Source: SABI01 sp963663665 | Lineage (GTDB): Bacteria; Spirochaetota; Spirochaetia; Sphaerochaetales; Sphaerochaetaceae | Length of the DNA: 64,000 bases | Assembly: GCA_963663665.2 (NCBI GenBank) | Contig: CAXXKP010000001.1 | Location: forward strand, 1,240,001 to 1,304,000 | Direction of reading: 5' to 3' | Shown here: one piece after another, positions 18,609-28,236 of the stretch | Layout: each line of letters begins with the position of its first letter | Numbering within the stretch: the stretch's first letter is position 1 | Notes under the pieces: generated by a model | What the model was told of the DNA's origin: nothing | The model's database searches: none | What the model saw: the letters and a program-made list of their open reading frames with translations, nothing else | Position numbers and translations under genes: made by a program

Positions 18609-19413
18609 TTTGCGACCTCCTCGTCCTACTCTTTTCCCTATTCCTGAGGGAAAAAGACGAGTGAAGCTTGTAATCAGTTATGATGGCTCTCTTTTTAATG
18701 GTTGGCAGAGGCAACATAATGGGCCTTCTATTCAAGGTTGTATAGAAGATGCCCTATTTCGCCTACTTAAAGAGAAAGTTAGAGTTCATGGTTCTGGGAG
18801 AACTGATTCAAAAGTACATGCTATTGGACAGGTAGCGCATTTTGATACTTATAATCAAACAATTCCTGCATCATCATTCACTCTTGCGATCAACCACTTC
18901 CTTCATCATGAGGTTCGGATAGTTGAGAGTAGCATAGTCGATGAACTTTTTCATGCAAGATTTAGCTCAATCTCTAGAGAATATCACTATATGATTAAGA
19001 ATATTGATTTTTTTACCCCTTTCGATAAAGGAAGAGTCTGTAGGGTAGTACATATCCCACCACTAGAATTATTAAATGAATACGCTTCTCTTTTATTAGG
19101 AGTGCATGATTTCTCAACATTTTGTTCTAGTCATGATCAAAGCAAATCGAGAATAAGAGAGATTGAGACTTCTTTTTTTACCATACAGGAAGATTTGTTT
19201 TCTTCACCTGTTCTTATCTATGTGGTCAAGGCAAATGCATTCATGATGCATCAAGTTAGATCAATGGTAGGAACTATGTTACAATTAGGAGATAAAGGCG
19301 CTCCTCCTTCACAGATGAAAGAGATATTAGAATCAAGAAATAGGTTTAAAGCATTGCGAACAGCGCCTCCTGATGGACTATATTTATATAGGATAGAATT
19401 TAATGGAAATTGA
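18598..19413 (+). CDS. truA: tRNA pseudouridine synthase A
   Basis: 271 residues from the ATG at 18598, which has GAGG 6 bases upstream; the TTG at 18586 lacks one. Makes pseudouridine at positions 38-40 of tRNA anticodon arms. Catalytic Asp70 is in GSGRTDSKVHA (the usual RTDAGVHA with two changes). MMHQVRSMVGTMLQLG near the C-terminus is typical. A 20-residue basic, Pro-rich N-terminal extension precedes the normal start of the family. It overlaps acpS by 11 bases. Confidence 0.95.
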   Translation: MSTNLRPPRPTLFPIPEGKRRVKLVISYDGSLFNGWQRQHNGPSIQGCIEDALFRLLKEKVRVHGSGRTDSKVHAIGQVAHFDTYNQTIPASSFTLAINHFLHHEVRIVESSIVDELFHARFSSISREYHYMIKNIDFFTPFDKGRVCRVVHIPPLELLNEYASLLLGVHDFSTFCSSHDQSKSRIREIETSFFTIQEDLFSSPVLIYVVKANAFMMHQVRSMVGTMLQLGDKGAPPSQMKEILESRNRFKALRTAPPDGLYLYRIEFNGN

Positions 19414-20155
19414 TAAGAAAAGAGCAATCTTAAAACATAACCTTGACTCTATGTGGAACTTCTATGATGAAGTTGAACAGTTTGTTAGCCAAATAGACTC
19501 ACCTAGAGAAGTTCCAGACTTTTCTGGGTATGTTGAATCAGTAATCAAAGAACCAAAAGATCCATTTCTTGAAGTTCTCGATACTGCTAGTATTTCTCAA
19601 ATCGCCTTCACAATAAAAAGCTGTAAAAGATGTTCCCTTAGTGTCACAAGAACTCATTCAGTGCCTGGTAGTGGTGTAATTAATGCAAAAGTGATGGTCG
19701 TTGGAGAAGGTCCTGGCGAATCAGAAGACCTGAGTGGGGAGCCTTTTGTAGGGAAGGCTGGAGTGTTCTTAGATTCTTGGCTACATGCAATTTCCTTGAG
19801 TCGGACTGAGAATGTGTTTATTACAAACGTTGTAAAGTGTAGACCACCAGGAAATAGGAACCCTCTACCAGAAGAAATTGAAACATGTGAGGTATATCTT
19901 GATAGGCAAATAGCTCTTATTAAGCCAGAGGTCATTCTGTGTGTTGGTAAAGTTGCAGGAAATCATCTTCTTCACAAGAGTGGGACTCTGAGTTCATTAC
20001 GGGGAAAATTCTACAATTATCATTCGATTCCATTACTTGTTACTTACCATCCTGCAGCTGTGTTACGCAATCTAGCATTAAAGCGAGATGTGTGGAATGA
20101 TTTACAATTACTTGCCCAATTCCTCCACCTTCAATTAAAAAGGAAAGGGGAGTAG
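19403..20155 (+). CDS. Uracil-DNA glycosylase, family 4 (iron-sulfur type)
   Basis: 250 residues. Removes uracil from DNA. Motif A is GEGPGESED (101-109) with SGEPFVGKAG; motif B is YHPAAVLRN with His216. Four cysteines expected to hold a 4Fe-4S cluster are present: Cys74, Cys77, Cys146 and Cys162. An N-terminal extension of about 65 residues is typical of the clostridial and spirochaete forms. It overlaps truA by 11 bases. Directly upstream of priA, linking it with DNA maintenance. Confidence 0.93.
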   Translation: MEIDKKRAILKHNLDSMWNFYDEVEQFVSQIDSPREVPDFSGYVESVIKEPKDPFLEVLDTASISQIAFTIKSCKRCSLSVTRTHSVPGSGVINAKVMVVGEGPGESEDLSGEPFVGKAGVFLDSWLHAISLSRTENVFITNVVKCRPPGNRNPLPEEIETCEVYLDRQIALIKPEVILCVGKVAGNHLLHKSGTLSSLRGKFYNYHSIPLLVTYHPAAVLRNLALKRDVWNDLQLLAQFLHLQLKRKGE

Positions 20156-20158
20156 TCC

Positions 20159-22126
20159 ATGTATGTACAAGTGGTTGTTGCTAAACCACTCTTTCAACGA
20201 TTTACCTACTCATTTGATCCTACCATCTTTTCTATAGAGGTGGGGATGAGGATTGTTGTTCCTTTTGCTCATAAGGACATCACTGCTTTTGTCTTTGAGG
20301 TTGTCCCAGTAATTGAAGAGACAACCTATGCAATCAAGGATGTTATAAAAGTTATCGACAAAGAACCTCTTTTCACCCAATCCCATATAGATTTGGCAAC
20401 TTGGATGAGTAAATTCTATTTCTGCAGTGAAGGAGAGGCAATAAGTGCAATGATTCCTTCAAATAAGAGGGAAAAAGACCTTGATGAGTCTTTTGGTTCT
20501 GACTATGAATCGATTGAGATAGCCGAATCTCAGTTGAGTGATGAACAAAAAAGCGCTATTCATTCTATCTACACCTCAGAAGAAGCCCTTCACTACGTCT
20601 ACGGAGTGACAGGTAGTGGCAAGACAGAAGTCTTTTTCAATGTTGCTTATCAAACCATAGCTTTAGGAAAGCAAGTAATATATCTTGTCCCAGAGATTAC
20701 CCTTACTTACCAACTTGTCACGTATTTATCAACGAGGTTTCATAATAGAGTTGCAATTCTTCACTCAAAAATGAGTGGTTCTCAACGACTTAAGGAGTGG
20801 AAGAGAATTCAAAAAGGAGAAGTCGATATTGTCATTGGGGCACGATCAGCTATCTTTGCACCATTTAATTCTATTGGCCTTATTATCATTGATGAAGAAC
20901 ATGAGCAGACGTATAAAGCTGGTAATACTCCGCGCTATCATGCACGGCAAGTTGCGCAAAAGATTGCATCTCAGCACAACGCAAAGATTGTGATGGGAAG
21001 TGCAACACCCTCCTTAGAGGCTTGGGCCATGATGAATGAGGGGCAAATTGTTAAACACACCTTGGCAAAAAGGGTCTCTGGTGGATATCTTCCAACGATA
21101 CAGGTTGTTGATATGCTCCAAGAAAAGGAGATGATCTCTCGACTTCTCTACAGAAGTATGAAGGAGACCATAGAGAAGAAAAGACAAGTAATACTTTTTT
21201 TAAACAGAAGAGGCTTTTCCTACTTCTTTCACTGTAATTCATGTGGATATGAGATGAACTGTCCTCATTGTTCAGTTTCTCTCACCTTTCATAAAAGTGA
21301 GCATGCAATGGTGTGTCATTATTGTAATTATCGGACAAAACCTATCGATGTATGCCCAAGCTGTAATTCCGTAGATGTCGGATACGCAGGCTTTGGTACT
21401 CAAATGGTTGAGCAGGAGATTCGAAAGAAGTTTCCCCATGCGATTCTTTCCCGTATTGATGCTGATATAAGCAAGAAAAAAGGTGAAGTGAAAGATATTC
21501 TCGATAAATTCCAAAAAGGGGAAATAGATATTCTCCTTGGAACCCAAATGGTTGCAAAGGGACTGAATTTTCCGAAAGTCGATCTTGTTGGCATTGTCCT
21601 CGCTGATTCAACTCTCAATCTTCCCGATTTTAGATCGCAAGAAAGAACCTTTTCACTGATCCTTCAAGTGAGTGGGCGAAGCGGACGTTATAATAACAAC
21701 GGTAAAGTAATTGTTCAAACGTATCATGCTCAAAACCAAGCAATAAAAATGGCTACTTCTCACAATTTAGAGAAGTTCTATGAGGAAGAGCTAGATATTC
21801 GTAAACAAACTCTATTTCCCCCTTTTACAAGACTTGTTAATTTAGTTGTAAGAGGTAAGAATAAAGATTTATGTAAAAATGAGATAGAAAATATAGCGTC
21901 TCTAGCATCATCGGCGATAGAACATCTCCCGAGAGGGGTTGTTGAATTAGTAGGTGTGAGTGAGTGCCCTATCGAGAAGATTAACAATAATTGGCGATAT
22001 CATATCATTCTACGGAGTGTTGACTTTAAAGGGTTGCTTCAGGTAGTTACCTATATTCAACGTAATCACAAGGTAATGAGAAATACGTATCTAGAGATTG
22101 ATGTTGATCCGTTACATCTTCTGTGA
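20159..22126 (+). CDS. priA: Primosomal protein N' (replication restart helicase PriA)
   Basis: 655 residues, slightly short for PriA. N-terminal DNA-binding region (1-110), superfamily 2 helicase core with Walker A GVTGSGKTE (149-157) and DEEH box, the zinc-binding insert with four Cys pairs (CNSCG, CPHC, CHYC, CPSC) and the later helicase motifs LLGTQMVAKGLNFP and QVSGRSGR. Restarts collapsed replication forks. It starts 4 bases after the UDG gene with GGGGAG as ribosome site. Confidence 0.97.
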   Translation: MYVQVVVAKPLFQRFTYSFDPTIFSIEVGMRIVVPFAHKDITAFVFEVVPVIEETTYAIKDVIKVIDKEPLFTQSHIDLATWMSKFYFCSEGEAISAMIPSNKREKDLDESFGSDYESIEIAESQLSDEQKSAIHSIYTSEEALHYVYGVTGSGKTEVFFNVAYQTIALGKQVIYLVPEITLTYQLVTYLSTRFHNRVAILHSKMSGSQRLKEWKRIQKGEVDIVIGARSAIFAPFNSIGLIIIDEEHEQTYKAGNTPRYHARQVAQKIASQHNAKIVMGSATPSLEAWAMMNEGQIVKHTLAKRVSGGYLPTIQVVDMLQEKEMISRLLYRSMKETIEKKRQVILFLNRRGFSYFFHCNSCGYEMNCPHCSVSLTFHKSEHAMVCHYCNYRTKPIDVCPSCNSVDVGYAGFGTQMVEQEIRKKFPHAILSRIDADISKKKGEVKDILDKFQKGEIDILLGTQMVAKGLNFPKVDLVGIVLADSTLNLPDFRSQERTFSLILQVSGRSGRYNNNGKVIVQTYHAQNQAIKMATSHNLEKFYEEELDIRKQTLFPPFTRLVNLVVRGKNKDLCKNEIENIASLASSAIEHLPRGVVELVGVSECPIEKINNNWRYHIILRSVDFKGLLQVVTYIQRNHKVMRNTYLEIDVDPLHLL

Positions 22127-22128
22127 AG

Positions 22129-22160
22129 TTGACCCTTGAATTGAATAAGGATATTATAAT
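22129..22160 (+). promoter_or_regulatory. Promoter for def-fmt overlapping the start region
   Basis: TTGACC (22129-22134), a 17-base spacer and TATTAT (22152-22157); TATAAT overlaps at 22155-22160. The predicted transcription start falls on or within a few bases of the def ATG (22164), so this promoter would yield an almost leaderless mRNA. The AAGGA at 22146-22150 would serve only read-through transcripts. Confidence 0.55.
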
Positions 22161-22163
22161 CAT

Positions 22164-22670
22164 ATGTTAGATATTTATACATTAGGCGAGGATGTGCTTC
22201 GCGAAAAGACAGAAAAAGTTACTCAGTTTGATTCAGCTCTAGCAATGCTCATTGATGCAATGTTTGAAACTATGGAAGAGGCTGATGGGATTGGTCTTGC
22301 AGCTCCACAAGTTGGAATTTCAAAAAAGTTTTTTGTGGTAAATACCCGTAAGCAACAAGAAAAAATAGCTTTTATTAATCCTGAGATCGTAGATATGAGT
22401 CATGAAGTTGGTCCATATGAAGAAGGTTGTTTAAGCATTCCTGGAATGTATTATGACATAATTCGACCTCTATCTATCACAGTACAAGCCCAAGATGTGG
22501 CAGGAAAATCTTTTGTTCTCAAAGCCAGTGGGCTTCTTGCTCGAGTAATTCAACACGAATATGACCATCTACAGGGAACCCTCTTTATAGATAGAATGGA
22601 CGAACCCGAACGAGAGAAATTGGTGAAAGCATACAACAGAAAGCATAAGATACGAAAACGGGAGAAGTAA
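22164..22670 (+). CDS. def: Peptide deformylase
   Basis: 168 residues. Removes the formyl group from new proteins. All three motifs are intact: GIGLAAPQV (42-50), EEGCLSIP (Cys89) and QHEYDH (His131, Glu132, His135). Followed without a gap by fmt, the enzyme of the opposite reaction on initiator tRNA, as in most bacteria. Confidence 0.97.
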   Translation: MLDIYTLGEDVLREKTEKVTQFDSALAMLIDAMFETMEEADGIGLAAPQVGISKKFFVVNTRKQQEKIAFINPEIVDMSHEVGPYEEGCLSIPGMYYDIIRPLSITVQAQDVAGKSFVLKASGLLARVIQHEYDHLQGTLFIDRMDEPEREKLVKAYNRKHKIRKREK

Positions 22671-23636
22671 ATGAATAAATCCCCTTTTCGTATTATTTTC
22701 GCAGGCAATCCAGAGATTGCAGTTCCTTCTTTAAGAGAACTCACAAATCATTTTAATGTGGTCGCTGTTTTGACTAATTTCGACAAACCAGGTAAAAGGG
22801 GTCATGAACCAATTCCGGTTCCTGTAAAAAAGGCTGCAATCGAACTCTCAATCCCAGTAATTGAGGCAGAAAAACTCGATAAAAGAGTGAGAGAAATAAT
22901 TGCAACTTATCAGGCAAACCTGCTAATCAGTTTTGCAACAAGTCATTACTTTGGCCCTAAGTTCTTGGCTCTTTTCCCTATAGATGCATTGAATATTCAC
23001 CCATCTATTTTGCCCCTCCATCGAGGGAGTGCACCTCTTCATTATGCAATCTTGAACCAAGATAAAATCACTGGAATTTCAATTCAAAGGATAGTGAAAG
23101 AAATTGATAGTGGTAATATCCTCAACCAATCCACTTTCCCTCTCTTAGGGAATGAGAATAGCGAAGATCTTAGTAATAAAGTAGCTCATTTAGCACCACC
23201 TCTTATTGTTGATACTCTCAATCACTATGAGGAATATCGAAAGAACGAAATTGTCCAAAAAGAGGACGAGGCTACGTTTACTCAACTTCTTTCAAAAGAA
23301 GATGGATTAATTGATTTCACTGAGACAGCACAATCAATTCATGCAAAGATTCGAGCATATTATCCTTGGCCAAAAGCATTCACTTCTTTTCAAGGGACTC
23401 CACTTATTCTCTCAAGCGTTTCTCTTTCTATTGATGAAGTTGGTGATGAGAAGAATGATAATGATTATATAGAAGGGACCGTTGTAAGCCTTGATAAGAA
23501 AAAGGGATTAAAGATTGCCTGTTCTGACTCATTCATTTATATTTCTAGGCTACAATTAGCAAAAAAGAAAGAGATGGATGCATTATCCTTTGTGAATGGA
23601 AACCCACATATAATTGGTTCGAAGTTGGGAGTATGA
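22671..23636 (+). CDS. fmt: Methionyl-tRNA formyltransferase
   Basis: 321 residues, usual length. Formylates initiator Met-tRNA. The formyl-donor site is visible as NIHPSILPLHRGSAPLHYAI (the catalytic Asn and His) and the Asp in KEIDSGNIL. The C-terminal OB-like domain runs from about 210. The ATG follows the def TAA directly; the stop overlaps the start of the next gene (ATGA). Confidence 0.96.
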   Translation: MNKSPFRIIFAGNPEIAVPSLRELTNHFNVVAVLTNFDKPGKRGHEPIPVPVKKAAIELSIPVIEAEKLDKRVREIIATYQANLLISFATSHYFGPKFLALFPIDALNIHPSILPLHRGSAPLHYAILNQDKITGISIQRIVKEIDSGNILNQSTFPLLGNENSEDLSNKVAHLAPPLIVDTLNHYEEYRKNEIVQKEDEATFTQLLSKEDGLIDFTETAQSIHAKIRAYYPWPKAFTSFQGTPLILSSVSLSIDEVGDEKNDNDYIEGTVVSLDKKKGLKIACSDSFIYISRLQLAKKKEMDALSFVNGNPHIIGSKLGV

Positions 23637-25915
23637 GGTACTTAGAAAAGATTTTTCTACTTTTTTTGACTATTATAGTTTTTAACGCTCAACTTTATGC
23701 AATTGACGTGAGTGACAGCACTAATGAGGATTTCAAAATAGCTCTTGTACTTTCGGGCGGGGGAGCAAGAGGTTTTGCTCATATCCCCATCATTGAGGCA
23801 ATAGAGAGACATAATATCCCTATAGATATTGTAGTTGGTACAAGTATGGGCTCTTTAATAGGTGGTTTGTATGCAGCAGGATACTCACCTAAAGATATGA
23901 GAGAGTTGCTTGATGAGTATGATATGGTGGATCTTTTTACCTCATCCCCGGCACCATTTCAAAAGCCAGTCGTTTCAAGTTTCCCAGATTACAGGGATAA
24001 TATTCTGAATCTTCTATTTGATAAAAGAGGTGTGGGAAGATCGAGTGGATTACTAGGAGACCAAAAGATATTGGAGATGCTTAACGCATCTTTAATAAAT
24101 ACATCAGCGATCACAAACTTTAATCACCTTCCAATTCCTTATAGATGCGTTGGTACAAACTTAGTAACTGGAGAAGAGATTGTCTTTTCTTCAGGATCCT
24201 TGATTCAAAGTATTAGGGCAAGTATCTCAATACCTGGGGTTTTCACTCCTGCTATTGTAGGGGATAAGCTGGTTGTAGATGGGGGACTTGTTAACAACCT
24301 TCCCATCGATATTGCAAAAGAGATGGGTGCAGATATTATCATTGCAGTTGATGTGAATGCAGTTGATTATACGGTTACTAAAGATGAATTAAACTCTCTT
24401 ACATCAATTCTTGGTCAACTTGTGATTATTCTCACGAAGAACACAGTTGTTGATCAAATAAAGGATGCAACACTGCTTTTTTCTCCTCTAGTTGAAGACT
24501 TTGGGATATTAGATTTTCCTTCTTATGAGAGGATCATAAAGATCGGAGAGGAATGCGCCTTAGAAATGGAGGATCAACTTACTCAGTTGTCACAAGAAAT
24601 TTCTTTATTTAGAGAATGTCCTCCTATTGATTTAAATAGGACAGGTTCCTATTTTTCTCTTCCTTCTATGAAAATAGATACAGTTATTCATTCTCCAATT
24701 ATCGAGGATAATTTAGACATCAGAGAGTTTCCTATAAAGAAATTTTATGAATTCCAATCTAGTTTCTTACATAAGGAAGAGATTAACGAACTCAACTTTC
24801 TTCTTAATGAGGAGCGTGAATTAGATCAATATGCGACTGTCACTTATCAAGTTTCAAATATTCGATTTTCTCGAGATGGGCAACCTCATGGAGATCTGGA
24901 AATACATACTAGAGAGTTTGAAGATAGGAATAATACATTAGGGATTGGTGTGTTTGGTTCAACAAATTTCTCGTATACTAATGCAATTTTTGGTTTTACA
25001 TTCAATCCGAACTTCTCTCTAACTTTTCAGGCACGGGATTTTATATTCCCAAACTTTGAGTTTACGTTTCGTGCAGTCGAGAAGGAGTATGTGAAGGTTG
25101 AATCGACTCTTGCATACACATTTTTATCAACATATCGATTAGGAATAAGAGGTGAATATCAGCGAGGAGCTCTTCACGCATATAATGCATCCTCCTTATC
25201 AAGTACTGAATATGGAGCCGATAATTATGCTGCTCCAACTCTCTTTTTCGAGTATCTTGCATCTCCTTATTCAACAGTAGGGTTCAGTGTTAATAGTAGA
25301 TCAATATGGTATGAAAATAGTGATTTAACATTTACTCATTTCATAACACCGTCGATTACTCTCTTTGGTGTGCATGCATATCAAAAAACTACATTGTTCC
25401 CTGCTCATGGATTACGTGTGGATTCACAAGGAACTCTTTTTCTAGGGACACGTCTTGGCTATACGGCAAATGTCAGGGTAAAACAGGCAATCACTCTCTC
25501 TCATATGGATTCACTTCTCCTAGATTTGAAGTTAGGCTCAACTCATTCAATTGATGCTCATGTTGATGATTACTACCACTATGGAGGATTTGATGGAATC
25601 ATTACACAAGGTGCTAACATCCTTGTAAAAGATTATATAATTGGTGGCATTTCGTACCTCCATTGGTTTAAGAAATCTCCAGTCCCTATTGTATTTAAAA
25701 CAGGCGTAACTGCCGGATTAAAGGGTAAGGAAGCTAAAGATATATACCAACTTGATCTTTATACAGTGGAGACTTCTCCTACCATATGGTTCTCCCCTGA
25801 TGTTGATATTGTCGGAATAATAGGGCTTGGATTTTCATTTAGAAATGCTGATATGCTTATCGGATTAGCACTCGATAATTCTCTCTCTACTTCGTTATTT
25901 ATCGAGGTCCGCTAA
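23633..25915 (+). CDS. Patatin-like phospholipase fused to an outer-membrane barrel (type Vd autotransporter)
   Basis: 760 residues. Signal peptide (about 1-23), patatin domain with GGGARG (42-47), nucleophile Ser71 in GTSMG and the dyad Asp in DGG (216-218); then a POTRA-like linker (about 330-440) and a C-terminal 16-strand-type barrel resembling the Omp85/surface-antigen family. This is the layout of PlpD, in which the barrel exports the lipase domain (type Vd secretion). The catalytic dyad is intact. Start overlaps fmt by 4 bases. Placement in a housekeeping operon is unusual for a secreted lipase. Confidence 0.9.
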   Translation: MRYLEKIFLLFLTIIVFNAQLYAIDVSDSTNEDFKIALVLSGGGARGFAHIPIIEAIERHNIPIDIVVGTSMGSLIGGLYAAGYSPKDMRELLDEYDMVDLFTSSPAPFQKPVVSSFPDYRDNILNLLFDKRGVGRSSGLLGDQKILEMLNASLINTSAITNFNHLPIPYRCVGTNLVTGEEIVFSSGSLIQSIRASISIPGVFTPAIVGDKLVVDGGLVNNLPIDIAKEMGADIIIAVDVNAVDYTVTKDELNSLTSILGQLVIILTKNTVVDQIKDATLLFSPLVEDFGILDFPSYERIIKIGEECALEMEDQLTQLSQEISLFRECPPIDLNRTGSYFSLPSMKIDTVIHSPIIEDNLDIREFPIKKFYEFQSSFLHKEEINELNFLLNEERELDQYATVTYQVSNIRFSRDGQPHGDLEIHTREFEDRNNTLGIGVFGSTNFSYTNAIFGFTFNPNFSLTFQARDFIFPNFEFTFRAVEKEYVKVESTLAYTFLSTYRLGIRGEYQRGALHAYNASSLSSTEYGADNYAAPTLFFEYLASPYSTVGFSVNSRSIWYENSDLTFTHFITPSITLFGVHAYQKTTLFPAHGLRVDSQGTLFLGTRLGYTANVRVKQAITLSHMDSLLLDLKLGSTHSIDAHVDDYYHYGGFDGIITQGANILVKDYIIGGISYLHWFKKSPVPIVFKTGVTAGLKGKEAKDIYQLDLYTVETSPTIWFSPDVDIVGIIGLGFSFRNADMLIGLALDNSLSTSLFIEVR

Positions 25916-26913
25916 TGTATTCGTGTTGGAATGATTATACGCAATATCTTATTGATCGTTATGGTACCAGAGTCTATAGAATAGGAGTTGATGGAGGATT
26001 TACCTGCCCTCACCGTTCTCATAAATATTCTGGTGGATGTATTTATTGTGATGCACTAGGTTCATCCTCTGTTTACTTAAGGGATAATGAAAGTGAATAT
26101 AATCGTAGTAGTCCTTTTGAAAAGGATATCGATAATAAAATTCCACAAATAGTCGATCAGAGAATGTCCCATCGCCTTCTTGAGATTGATAAGCAAATAG
26201 AGAAGGGGAAGAAGTATCTCGATACTCGGTTCCCCTTATCTAAAAGAAGTATTTACTTCCAAGCCTACACTAACACCTATGATACTATTGAACACCTCCA
26301 ACTTTTGTATGACAGAGCACTCAATAGTGGTGAGTATGTTGAATTAATTGTTTCAACACGACCGGATTGTATCACACCAGAAATCGTTGATTTATTGTCT
26401 TCCTATAAGGGGAAAGTAGAGAACGTCTGGGTTGAATTAGGGTTGCAAAGTGGGAATGAAGAATCTTTGGTCTATTTGAACAGAGGCCATACTATTGGAG
26501 ATTATAAAGCCGCTGTTGCCTTGCTAAAAAGAGCGGAGATAGAAATATCTACTCATGTGATTCTAGGAATCCCAGGAGAGACAGATGAACATATACTTAA
26601 GACGGCCTCCCTTATTCAAGAAGTGAAAACTGAGGCGATAAAAATACATAATCTGCATGTAGTTGCTGGAACTAAACTGTATGCTGCATATAAAAAGGGG
26701 TTAGTGGAAGTGCCTGAGATGGCAGATCATCTTCATAATACAATTCTTTTTCTTACCCATATCTCAAGAGATATTGTAATTCAACGTCTTGTGAGTGATA
26801 CTCCAAAGCATAGACTTGCAGCTCCGAGAGATTTCCCTGATAAAGGATATTTTTTACAATCTCTTGAAAAAGCAATGATAAAAGAGGGTGTTCACCAAGG
26901 AGAGTATGTGTAA
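25915..26913 (+). CDS. Radical SAM protein, YhcC family
   Basis: 332 residues. Radical SAM enzyme of the TIGR01212 type, reaction unknown. Cluster cysteines are Cys31, Cys42 and Cys45 (CPHRSHKYSGGCIYC), a spacing typical for YhcC rather than CxxxCxxC. KRSIYFQAYTNTY, VELGLQSGNEESL and HVILGIPGETDE follow. It overlaps the preceding gene by one base and the following one by one base (TAATG). Confidence 0.9.
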   Translation: MYSCWNDYTQYLIDRYGTRVYRIGVDGGFTCPHRSHKYSGGCIYCDALGSSSVYLRDNESEYNRSSPFEKDIDNKIPQIVDQRMSHRLLEIDKQIEKGKKYLDTRFPLSKRSIYFQAYTNTYDTIEHLQLLYDRALNSGEYVELIVSTRPDCITPEIVDLLSSYKGKVENVWVELGLQSGNEESLVYLNRGHTIGDYKAAVALLKRAEIEISTHVILGIPGETDEHILKTASLIQEVKTEAIKIHNLHVVAGTKLYAAYKKGLVEVPEMADHLHNTILFLTHISRDIVIQRLVSDTPKHRLAAPRDFPDKGYFLQSLEKAMIKEGVHQGEYV

Positions 26914-27353
26914 TGAGACGAAGTTTTAGCTATATTCAAATTATTGCTCGAATAGCAAGCCCTCTTATTGCCTCAATAGTCACGTTTCTCTCTCTTCTCC
27001 CCTCAAGTGCTTTATCAAAACCTCTCACCATATTTCCCTTTAGTGACAAGATATTACATCTAATCGCTTACGTTGCGGTATCTTTCACAGTTAGTATTGC
27101 CCTTATCAAAGTTGAAGACAATTTAAAGTTGAAAGATTATTTAGTTTGTAATTTGAGGCGGATAATTATTTCTCTTCTCGCTGTTTTTGCGATGGGATTA
27201 TGTATTGAGCTGGTGCAACCATGGTTTAGTCGACAAAGAGAGCTTTTAGATTTACTTTTCAACGGGATTGGGGCGGTAATCGGTGAATTTATTGCAGTAT
27301 TTATATTTTTCTTTATTCAAAGGAGGGCAAACGTTGAAACAGATAGACTATGA
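26913..27353 (+). CDS. VanZ-like membrane protein
   Basis: 146 residues with about four hydrophobic helices. Family signs are FSDKILHLIAYVAV near residue 45 and CIELVQPWFSRQRELLDLLFNGIG near 100, the E-x(n)-R-D-D/E-L-x-N pattern of VanZ-like proteins. The role of stand-alone VanZ proteins is not settled. Its 3' end overlaps the start of the fumarase alpha gene by 20 bases. Confidence 0.85.
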   Translation: MRRSFSYIQIIARIASPLIASIVTFLSLLPSSALSKPLTIFPFSDKILHLIAYVAVSFTVSIALIKVEDNLKLKDYLVCNLRRIIISLLAVFAMGLCIELVQPWFSRQRELLDLLFNGIGAVIGEFIAVFIFFFIQRRANVETDRL

Positions 27354-28224
27354 CGCTTTAGTTGAATCAGTAAAAAGTGGGCTTATAAAAGCCTCCTCTC
27401 ACCTAGAACCATCGCTTATGGATTCTCTCTCTTCAATGAAGAATTCTTATGAAAAATCTTTACAAACAACAGTCCCTGATTCCAAAGAATACGAGCAACA
27501 AAAAGCTTCATTATTAGTTCTTACAATGATTCTTAAAAACTTAGAGATATCTGCTTTAAATAAAGTCCCTATGTGCCAAGATACTGGAATGATCATCGCT
27601 TTTGCAGATATTGGTCCTGATGCAAATTTCACCCTTTCTGAAATAGAACGTGCTATCACTGATGGCTCAAGAGTTGCAATCGATGAGGGCTATTTTCGAC
27701 ACTCAATCGTTGGAGAGCCCCTATTTCAAAGGGTAAATACACTTTCTAATCTCCCTTTTATAATTCATTACTCTTCGATGAAAAAAGGTTCTCTTTCTCT
27801 TCATTTTCTTCTAAAGGGATTTGGAAGTGAGAATTGCAGTGCGACAAAAATGTTGAATCCCACAACAACACCTAGCGAAGTAATTGATGAGATTATTGAA
27901 ATGGTTAAAACCGCAGGTGGAAAACCTTGTCCGCCAATTGTCGTAGGGGTCGGTCTTGGTGGGTCTGCGGAGATGAGTGCAATTCTCGCAAAACGAGCAT
28001 TATTAAGAGATGTTGGAACATATAATACACAACATGAATACCGTGATCTTGAAAAAGAATTACTTTTAAAATTACAAACAACAAATATAGGACCCGGAGG
28101 GTTCGGCGGACCTCTTACTGCCCTGTGGGCTTCTGTTGAATATATGGCAACTCATATAGCAGGTCTTCCACTATCTGTCGCAATAAGTTGTTGGGCTGAC
28201 AGAAAAGCCCATATATATCTTTAG
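27334..28224 (+). CDS. Fumarate hydratase (class I), alpha subunit
   Basis: 296 residues from the TTG at 27334; AGGAGG at 27321-27326 fixes this start. Iron-sulfur hydro-lyase of the TtdA/FumA N-terminal type. Cluster cysteines are in VPMCQDTGM, SENCSATKM and GGKPCPPIVVGVG. It interconverts fumarate and malate (a tartrate dehydratase specificity cannot be excluded). It overlaps the VanZ gene and is followed 12 bases later by the beta subunit. Confidence 0.92.
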   Translation: MKQIDYDALVESVKSGLIKASSHLEPSLMDSLSSMKNSYEKSLQTTVPDSKEYEQQKASLLVLTMILKNLEISALNKVPMCQDTGMIIAFADIGPDANFTLSEIERAITDGSRVAIDEGYFRHSIVGEPLFQRVNTLSNLPFIIHYSSMKKGSLSLHFLLKGFGSENCSATKMLNPTTTPSEVIDEIIEMVKTAGGKPCPPIVVGVGLGGSAEMSAILAKRALLRDVGTYNTQHEYRDLEKELLLKLQTTNIGPGGFGGPLTALWASVEYMATHIAGLPLSVAISCWADRKAHIYL

Positions 28225-28236
28225 GAGGTGTCAAGC

